A stretch of DNA of 64,000 nt, from positions 372,001 to 436,000 of the forward strand of contig NZ_CP053097.1 of NCBI RefSeq assembly GCF_013008815.1, in the 5' to 3' direction. The stretch is from Mycoplasma miroungirhinis. Lineage in GTDB: Bacteria > Bacillota_I > Bacilli_A > Mycoplasmatales > Metamycoplasmataceae. The notes beneath the pieces are model-generated. The model saw only the letters and a list, made by a program, of their open reading frames with translations, was not told the DNA's origin and did no database searches. Below are positions 55,935 through 64,000 of the stretch, piece by piece. Each line of letters starts with the position of its first letter. Position 1 is the first letter of the stretch. The position numbers and the translations under genes were made by a program.

Positions 55935-57248
55935 ATGAAAAATACATACAAAAAAAGAATAATAGATAAATTAATAAAAGAAAATTTAGAAATAATGGGA
56001 GCACTTCAAATAGCTGGTCCTCGATTTTGTGGAAAAACAACAACTGCTTCACATTTTGTTAAATCAATTTTTTATTTAAATGGTTATTCTATGGGTAAAT
56101 TGAATTCTGATAATGCTAAAGAAAATCCTCAAATAGTTTTAGATGGTGATAAACCGAGATTAATAGATGAATGACAAGAATTTCCAAAAATTTGGGATTT
56201 AGTAAGACATTATGTCGATATAAAAAATAAATATGGTCAATTTATATTAACAGGTTCAGTTGTTGAAAATAGAGAAACTATTTCACATAGTGGAATTGGA
56301 AGATTTATAAAAATAAATATGACAACATGTACTTTATATGAAAAAGGTTTTTCATCTGGTCAAATTTCATTGGAAAATTTTGTCAAAGAACCAGATAAAT
56401 TTTCATATTTAGAAAATAAATCAAATACAACTTATGAAGATATTTTAACACATACAATTTTAGGTGGTTGACCTATTTTTGATGAAAAAGAGTACAATTT
56501 ATTGCTAAAAAAGACAAAAAATTATTTAAATGGTTTTTTTGAACTTGACAAAAATTATTTAGAAAAGAATAAATTTAATATTGAAAGTTACAAAAAATTA
56601 CTTCTAACTCTTGCAAGATTAGAAGGTCAAGAAATTAAAATTACAAAAATTAAAGAAGAAGTTTATGGCCAAACTAGGGCAAATTATGATGTAAGAACTA
56701 TTGAAAGGTATTTGAATTTCTTAGAAGATTTATATATTATCAAAAGACAAAGATATTTTAATCCTAATGCACTAAGTTCTTTAAGAACCAAAAAAAGTGA
56801 CATTATTAGATTTATAGATCCTTCCATACCTATTAATTTACTTAATTTAGATAAAAAACAGTTATTAAATAACCCTAATTTTTATGGTACATTTTTTGAA
56901 TCATTAGTAATTCATGATTTAGAAGTCTTTGCACAAGCTAATAATGCAGAAGTTTTAAAATTTAGAAATTATGATGGTTTAGAAGTTGATGCAATAGTTC
57001 AATTAGAAGATGGAAATTATTTAGCTATTGAAATTAAAAATTCGATTTTACAAGTAGATAAAGCAGCAAATAACTTGCTTAAGTTCAAAGAAAAAATGAT
57101 GAAAGCAAAAGATGAAACTAAAAATAGTTGTGAAAAATTTTATAATTTTGTTCCTAAAACTCTTGCAATCATAGTTCCAACTGGTCAATATTCATTTAAA
57201 AGAAGTGATGGTGTTTTTATAATTCCTTTTAATATGTTAAAAGATTAA
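55935..57248 (+). CDS. ATP-binding protein with C-terminal DUF4143-type domain
   Basis: A 437-residue protein. Walker A is IAGPRFCGKTTTASHF (Gly28 to Thr36) and the Walker B-like PRLIDEWQEFPKIW includes a TGA-Trp. FILTGSVVENRETISHSG and GRFIKINMTTCTLYEKGFSS are typical of this AAA-like family. The C-terminal DUF4143 region includes NYDVRTIERYLNFLEDLYII, GTFFESLVIHDLEVFAQAN and a nuclease-like ending RNYDGLEVDAIVQLEDGNYL with AIEIK. The D...E-x-K arrangement resembles a PD-(D/E)xK fold. The family is widespread and its role is unclear; links with toxin-like or defence systems have been suggested. Four and a half 23-bp repeats stand in front of it. Confidence 0.85.
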
Positions 57249-57270
57249 ATGAGCAAAATTGCTCATTTTA
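57247..57270 (+). terminator. Terminator of the ATPase gene
   Basis: AAATGAGC and GCTCATTT form an 8-bp stem overlapping the stop codon, followed by TATATAA rather than a long T-run. The stem is good and the tail weak. Confidence 0.6.
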
Positions 57271-57295
57271 TATAACAATTTTAACAAAATTTACA

Positions 57296-57330
57296 TAAAA
57301 AAACTCGCTTTTGTTTTAACAAATGAGAGT
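57296..57330 (-). terminator. Terminator of the papain-like protease gene
   Basis: On the minus strand ACTC/GAGT and TTTGTT/AACAAA form a stem with an internal loop, followed by seven U. It is about 45 nt after the stop codon. Confidence 0.65.
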
Positions 57331-57373
57331 AATTTTTAAATAAATAAATTTTATTTTTTTAATTTAATATTAA

Positions 57374-59818
57374 TTATTTTTTCTTTTTAATAGCAAATAT
57401 AGTTATTAATGATATTAAACCAATAACAGGAATTAAAATAAATCATAAATAGTTTTTATTAAATGAATGATTTTCATTTTTATTATTAGTTAAATTGTCT
57501 TTATTATTGTTATTTAATTGTTCAGATTTTTTTGATTTTTCTTCTGAATTTTGATTATTGTTAGTGTTTAATTTTGGATTAATTTTTGATGGATTTTGTT
57601 GGTTTTCGTTATTTGATTTTTCAATTTTCTTTGTTGAATTTTGAGTATCTGTTTTATTTAAAACATTAGGATTAGAAATTTTTTTATCTTCTTCTTGTTT
57701 ATTTATATTTTGTGTATTTTGGTTATTTTTTTGAGTATTTTTTGTATTAAAATCCGAAGAAATATCTTTTTTACTATTTTGAGAATTTAGATTTTCATGT
57801 TGGTTTTGGGTTTCATTTGAATTTATTGTTGATGAATTGTTTTTAGTATCATTTTTATGATTTTCTGTCTCATTATTAGTTTTAGTTTTATCTAAATCTT
57901 TTTGTGTTTCATTTGGTTGTGATTTATTTAAATTATCATCATTTGTTGTGTTAGGTTGATGATTATTTTCGTCACTATCTTTACTTTGTAAATGATTATT
58001 AGGTTTATCTGTTTTTATAATTGTTAAATTTGATGAGTGTTTACGATAATATTTTTCATCAGAACCAACATAATTTACATTCACTTCAGTTTCATTATTA
58101 GTTAATGAATAATTTTTATCAAAAGCTCAATTAGAATCTAATTTAATATCATTAGTTGAATTTTTTAACTGATCTACATATAAAATTGTTTTATTATCTT
58201 GTTTTATACTATTTTTAATTTCAGGTACTAAACCAACTTTTGTAGTTAAAAAGATACTATTTTCACCAGTATAATCACCTATCCCAGTTATATTAATTTT
58301 ATTATAACCAACATTTGCATCATCACGATAAAATCCACTATCTTGATCTAAAACTTCATTATATGTTAGTGTATAATCAACATTTTCTTGCAAAATTTTG
58401 TTATTTAATACAACTTTAGGTTTAATTTTTACTTTATCTCCATAACGATAAAAATTTTCATCTAAACTAAGAGAAGCATATTTTAAATCTTTTACTTCTA
58501 AATTATTGTTTATAAAATTATCAGAAGTAAAAACTTTAATTCTAGCCACTGCTCCATTTAAAGATTTTTGACTATTTATTCATAAATTATTATTTTCGAT
58601 ATATGAAAAATCATTTCCGTAGTTTTCTTCATTTGCAAACTTAATTTTGGCATCATTTTTTTGATTTGAAACTTCAGCAACAACAGCAAATCATTCATTA
58701 GCTTCTAAATCAATTTCTTTACTTAGGTCAATAGTTCTTAAACCAGAATGTAGAAAATGTTTATTTTCTTCTCAAACTGGATTTTGCAGTTCTAAACTAC
58801 GTGGATTTATATTTTTAGAGTTTTTAATTTTATAAATTTTAATATTTACATCAACATCTTCACCATCAAAACCTAAATTAATAGCTTTAATTTTTTCTAA
58901 ATTATTATAAGAACTTTTTTTAGATTGAAAAACAACTGCAGCTTTTGTTTGATTATGACCTATAACATCTTCATTAATTGCATCATAATAGTAGTTATTA
59001 TTATAATTTGATGCATTAGTAAATTCTAAAGTTAATAAGTCCCAAATATTTGATTCATATGAAAGATAAAAATAACCATTATCAAATACATTATTTCCTC
59101 AACTATTTTTAACAATTCAAGCACCATTTTTCGTTGTTTTGTTTCCAAAATAATTTGCAGGTATAGAATCATCTCAACCTATTATTGCTCCAGCATGAGC
59201 ATATTTAGTAATATTTGCATCAACATCTTCTGTATTATAATAAACTTTATTTTCTCTTACTGCATAAAAAGAAAAAGATACTGCACCATGATTTATAACA
59301 GCATTTTTAACATCTTCAATTTCATTAACTTTATTGTCTATATAAATGTAATCTTTTAATTTGAAATTAGTATTATTTTCAGGAATCTTTCAATCTTTTG
59401 GATTTTCATTTCTTAACTTATTTCATTGCAATAATGAATAAGCAGCTTGATATCCATATGCACCACTTGCAACTCAATCAGTTGTATGATATGTATCAAA
59501 AGTAGTATTGTTTAATTTATCTTCACCTTTATTACGATTTAAAGTTTTATATGCAATATTTTTTTCTGATAAATCTAATGTATCTTTATTTATATACAAC
59601 TGATTTTTTAAAATATTAGCTTCAGCTACTGAAATTACTGAATAAGCTCAACATATTCCATCACTACCTTGGTCTTTAACTGATGTAATTATATAGTTTT
59701 CTCTTTGATCGAATTTTTCTGGTAGTTTTTTTACTAATTGATTAGTTGTTTGAGAAACATTTACAACACTTGTTGCAGGAATTAGTAAAGTTGATATTGA
59801 TAAAATTTGTTTTAACAT
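57374..59818 (-). CDS. Surface papain-like cysteine protease (C1 family, CysP-like)
   Basis: An 814-residue exported protease. A short signal segment (MLKQILSISTLLIPATSVVN) is followed by the papain-fold domain. Its catalytic residues are Cys56 in DQGSDGICWAYSVIS, His208 in YAHAGAIIGWDD and Asn238 in AWIVKNSWGNN. Beta-rich regions follow to about residue 590, then a long low-complexity Asn/Lys/Gln/Ser stretch (about 600-785). A C-terminal membrane anchor reads WFILIPVIGLISLITIFAIK, with KKK at the end. In M. synoviae and M. gallisepticum the CysP protease of this class cleaves immunoglobulin G. By analogy, and because MIB-MIP genes lie next door, this may be an antibody-cutting surface protease. 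Substrate is not shown by sequence. Confidence 0.85.
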
Positions 59819-60084
59819 TTTAGTCCTTACAAATTTAAATTATATCAATGATTTTAAGATTTCAATAATTATTAAAGTTAGTTTTTGAGTTTTAAATTAA
59901 ATATAAGATCAATACATTTGTATCACTTTATTCTATTTTAAAAATATGTTTAATCTAAAGAAAAAAATACTATTTTATTAGTATCTAAATATTTATAAAA
60001 ACACAAGTGATGATTTAAACTATTACAAAATTTTATTTTACAAAAACATATACATAAATGTATATGATTGCAATTTTTATGTTC

Positions 60085-60100
60085 AAAAAAAAAAAAAAAA
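60085..60100 (+). repeat. 16-A homopolymer upstream of the MIB gene
   Basis: GTTC, sixteen A, then GCAATTAATT. The framing TTC-A(n)-GC is the same as in the poly-A promoter of the giant-protein operon. It stands about 93 bp before the MIB start. A clean -10 directly after it is not evident (TATATT at 60115-60120 is the nearest), so its role in phase variation is less certain. Confidence 0.6.
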
Positions 60101-60192
60101 GCAATTAATTTTTTTATATTAAAATTATTAAGAAAAAATCAAAATTTTGTTATACAATTATGTGTTAATAATAATTGAAATTGAAAGGTAAA

Positions 60193-62544
60193 ATGGTGAA
60201 TATGAAACTACTTAAAACTAAAAAACAAAAAATTTTATTTGTTACAATGTCATCTATATTTAGTATTGCAACTGCAGTAAGTGTAGCTGTTTATTTTTCT
60301 AATAAAACTCATAGTTCATCGTTATACTATTTATCACAAAATCAAAATAAACCTAATTTTGTTGAAGGAGAAAACATTGATTTAAATGCTCTTGTTTCTA
60401 ATTCAGATTCTAATCTAAAAAAATTACCTACACCACCTGAACCTCCTAAACAACAAGAAATTCCTCCTGTAATAGAAAAAATAGTTGAACCTCCAAAACC
60501 TAAAGAAGAACCTAAATTAGAACCTGAAATAAAAAAACCTGAACCTAAGCCTCAACCAGCTCTAGAACCTAAACCTGAACCAAAGCCAGAGCCTAAACCA
60601 AAACCAGTTCCAACCCCTAAACCTCAAAAACCTAAAGAACTACCTAAACCAAAAACAGAAAATAAATCAGTTGTTAATCCAAAAACCAAAAGTACAAAAA
60701 CTACAGTTACAGTTGCAGGTGTTCAAGTCGAAGCTGATATTACTCCAGCAAAACAAAGAATATCTGCTACATATGATGTTGAAAATCAAATAGCAAATAG
60801 AGTAACATACGTTAATGATAGTACTGAAAAATTAAATAGTATTACTGTCACAGATGCATTACGTAAATCAGTAATTCAAAATGTTATTGGTAGCGGACAA
60901 AAAGAAGGTCTTAATTCTAATTTTAATATTAGTATATTTAAAACAGCTGAAGAAGTACTTAAACAAAAACCAGAAGAATTAAAACTATTTTTGAGTAACA
61001 ATAAAACTGGTGTTTGGGAGCATGTGTTTGAAAAATTTAAATTATTATTTGATTCAAATAATGTTAAAAAATTCTTAAAAGTAGGAAAAGATGAAGAATA
61101 TGAAAAAATGAGTTTTGATTCACCAGAGCATAGATATATTTGAATATATTTAAATCTAGATTGAACTAAATTTACAAAATTATCTTCTAATGCAGAAGAA
61201 TATCTAAAAAAAGGTTATGTTATAGATTCTGATAATGCATATGTTAGAGAAGATGGTACGCTTGATTCTTTTGGTTCTGGTCAACCAGATAGATTTAATT
61301 CAGTTACAAGTCGTTTAAGAAGAGATAATAGCACAAAAAGAGTATTTAGTTATGATTCAGATTCAACTCGAAGTCCAGATGATGTTCGTGATGGAATATA
61401 TCCAGGTTGAAATTCTCGAGATGCTTCAACAGATGCAGTTTTTAAAAATTTAATTAATCCATATGAAGATGGAATAAGAGTAAAACACATGACCAGAAAT
61501 ATTCCAACAAATGATCCTGATCAAATAAATGAAGGTTATGTAATTGAAATTGATGCAGCTAATGAATCAGGTTATGATAAAACATTAAATTTAATTAATA
61601 CATTAAAACAAAAAAATCAAAAAGTTGTTTCATATCGAATTAAAAATATGGGACAAAATGATTCAGCACAAAAATTTAAACACATTTTAAAAGCTTTACC
61701 AAATGATATTTTACAAGTTGAATTATTTTTCTCTGCGCAAGCTACAAATACAAGTTCACTAATTGCACTAGAAGATAAAAAGATTAAAGAACTTGCTTTA
61801 TATACATTAGGTAATTCATTACTAGATAAATGATCAATTAATCCTTTTGCTTTTAGAAATACAGCATGGATAAATACAAATGATTATAATGTAAGTTTTG
61901 AATACGGAAATCAAAAAAATATTGCCACTAGAATTACATTTAATACATTAGCTTTTGATAAAGATGATTATTTAGAAAATGATCAAGATCACTTTAAGAG
62001 AATTAATTTAGGTTTAAGAATGGCTTATTATACAAGAAACAATGAACCAATTTTCCAAGGTGCTTTTGGACCTGGTCTAAGTCCTGATCATAATGAAGGT
62101 GGAAATTCATATCCTACAATGTTAGATTTTAGTAGAGTACCAAAAGTAAGAACATTACATGGATTAGTGTTTAATGATATTGTAAAACCAACTAATAAAC
62201 CAAGAAAAATAAAAAAAGTTACATTCTTTAATAACTCAACATCATATGAAGTAGGACAAAAAGACTTAGAACAAGCAGGATTAGAAAATATGGTTTCAGG
62301 ACCTATGGAAGCACCGAAAATTGCATTTAGTAATGGTAAAATAACAACTAAATTCAAAATTACAGATAATGATTTAAGTACAGATGCAATAAGTAACTTA
62401 TCAACCTTTAAAAAATATGCACAAAATGAAGATAATTCATTTACTGGAACAGTCATAATAAATCAAGGTGCAACTCAATTAAAACAAAAATTAGAAGAAG
62501 TTGGATTTACTGTCGAATTTGATAATGAATATGAAATTTCATAA
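60193..62544 (+). CDS. Immunoglobulin-binding/blocking surface protein (MIB-like)
   Basis: A 783-residue surface protein: a basic start (MVNMKLLKTKKQKILFVTMS) and a membrane helix (about residues 14-34). A proline-rich spacer follows, with many (E/K)PKPEPKP-type repeats between about residues 75 and 160. The large ectodomain contains NPYEDGIRVKHMTRNIPTND and LGLRMAYYTRNNEPIFQGAF. This layout, and an MIP gene 11 nt downstream, fit MIB, which grips the light chain of IgG and presents it to MIP for cleavage. ATG at 60193 is preferred over the TTG at 60175 because GAAAGG lies just upstream. TGA-Trp codons occur at several places. The family call rests on architecture and context. Confidence 0.82.
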
Positions 62545-62555
62545 AAAGGAGAAAT

Positions 62556-64000
62556 ATGAAAAAAACAAAATTAAAATATTTTTTACCTATTTTAATAACT
62601 TTAACTACAGTCTCACCATTAATCGCAATTAGTTGTGCAAATAATGTTAATGATAAAAAAGATAATAATAAAATAGATAAAGCAAAAAAAGATGATAAAT
62701 TAGCTAAAGATCAAAAAGATAATAATGTTAAACAAAATCAACCTATAGCATTAGTTCCAGAAGAATTAAAAAAAATAGTTGCTAAATCATTTGATGAACT
62801 ATATGAACTAAAATTTAAACGCGGAAATAAAAAAGATTTTAGTCCAGAAACAATATGATCTCAGCAAGATGAACTTTTAGATATTAAAGTAAAGTCAGCT
62901 TTTGAATCACAAATTTCTATTCATCTTTTAGATGTTATATTAGAACCTAATGCAAATGCAACAGGTAATTTATCTTTATCAATTGAAATCACTGATAAAC
63001 AAACAAATAATAAAACTATTAAAAAATATCCATTAACAGGATTTAAAACTAATGCATATGGAATTTCAGATGATGGAACAATTAAATACAATCCAAATAT
63101 TACAAATGATAAATTAGCACAATATCACAATTTATCTCAAGCACAAAGATTTAAAGAAGATAATGATAAATACATTACTGGTTTAAAAAGACAATATCAA
63201 AATAAATCAGTAGATCAAGTTAGACCAGATTTAAAATATAAAAAAGAAAATGCTAATCAGTTTAATGAAATAGCTAAAAACATTGGTGTCGATAATTTTG
63301 AAAATAGTGCATATAAAGGATTTACATTACCAGTTTATAAAAGTGATGGAACTATTGATGGTCTTTCATTAGCTCCAACTGCAGCACCAGAGCTATTTTC
63401 CGATATAGATTTCATTGGGGGAAGAGTTCCATTTCAATCTGTTGGTTTAGCTAGAATGTTACCTAACCAAAAATATAAAGATATAGCATTACAAACATTT
63501 ATTGGTGACTTTACATATCAAGATAAATTTGAAAAAGAAATATTAGCATATAAAAAAGCTATTGATGAAGTTTCAAAATGAACACCAAGTGATGGAAAAT
63601 TAGCTAAATTTAAAAAAGATTCAATTGATATTGTTGAAAATGACAAACAAATTGCAGAAAATGATTTTCAATCTAAATTATCTAAAACCCAAAATGAAAA
63701 AGATAAACAATCATTAAAAGCAGAACATCAAAGACAAATAGCTAAATTTAATGAAGAAATTAATAAAATCAATTCATACACAAACGAATTTATTATTAAT
63801 GAGTATAAAAATAAAATTAAAGAATATGAATTGCAAGCTAATTCTGGAAATAGATTTCGTAGTGGTTCAGGAACTTTATGATTAATAGATTATGAAATTC
63901 CACAAGGACAAAATTATCCAACTAAATGATTTTTTGCAACAAATTCACACGTTGCAAAATTAATGTCAAATCCTACATTTAGTGGATTTTCACTAACAAG
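62556..64000 (+). CDS. Immunoglobulin-cleaving serine protease (MIP-like, DUF31), partial
   Basis: A lipoprotein: MKKTKLKYFLPILITLTTVS, lipobox LIAISC (Cys27), then a Lys/Asp/Asn-rich linker. The 480 residues visible include a helical lead and the start of a trypsin-like peptidase domain: FRSGSGTLWLIDYEIP, then KWFFATNSHVAKLMSN with the probable catalytic His465. The remaining catalytic residues lie beyond the window. MIP cleaves the heavy chain of IgG held by MIB, releasing the variable part. It starts 11 nt after the MIB stop with AAAGGAGAAAT as ribosome-binding site, so the two genes form an operon. Confidence 0.85.

Overview
The window comes from a low-GC mollicute that reads TGA as tryptophan. 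Many housekeeping genes (rnr, aspS, secDF, ruvA, xfp, yebC, nadE, hsdR, hsdM, metK) stay open only when internal TGA is read as Trp. Together with a fermentative phosphoketolase, lipoproteins with serine- and cysteine-containing lipoboxes, giant helical surface proteins, an MIB-MIP immunoglobulin-targeting pair and a papain-like surface protease, this points to a Mycoplasma of the Mycoplasmopsis/M. synoviae-hominis type. The species was not determined.

Layout. 1-9.8 kb: a compact minus-strand housekeeping run, ruvA-ruvB-secDF-hisS-aspS-secG-rnr-smpB, with overlaps or short gaps. 9.9-16.3 kb: xfp (minus); cdd and a lipoprotein gene (plus); yebC (minus); nadE-rsuA (plus). 16.6-18.9 kb: a two-gene restriction-modification island (adenine methyltransferase plus HNH nuclease) with a DUF4357-like scrap behind it. 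18.9-22.7 kb: a gene-poor, repeat-rich scar. It holds a frameshifted transposase-like gene between 36-bp direct repeats, several stem-loops with U-runs, a degenerate tRNA-like element, a winged-helix-like gene, and a strong isolated promoter with a nearby terminator (candidate small RNA).

22.7-32.5 kb: a rearranging type I restriction-modification locus. It contains hsdR, hsdM, one intact hsdS, four partial hsdS cassettes in both orientations and a tyrosine recombinase. The cassettes break or join at a conserved site centred on GTTAAC. An inverted pair of sites encloses a segment with two divergent hsdS N-terminal halves, the architecture of a specificity switch. A broken OST-HTH gene follows.

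32.6-33.4 kb: rplU-rpmA with a structured leader. 33.4-51.3 kb: a surface operon of a 71-residue membrane protein and two translationally coupled proteins of about 2,900 residues each. It is read from a promoter whose spacer is a 17-A homopolymer, a classic slipped-strand phase switch. 51.6-55.6 kb: an lpdA-like gene, a wrecked copper ATPase gene, and metK behind a leader resembling the SAM-I riboswitch clan. 55.7-57.3 kb: a DUF4143-type ATPase gene behind 23-bp tandem repeats. 57.4-64 kb: a papain-like surface protease gene and, on the other strand, the MIB-MIP pair (MIP runs off the window). These last genes form a likely antibody-evasion cluster.
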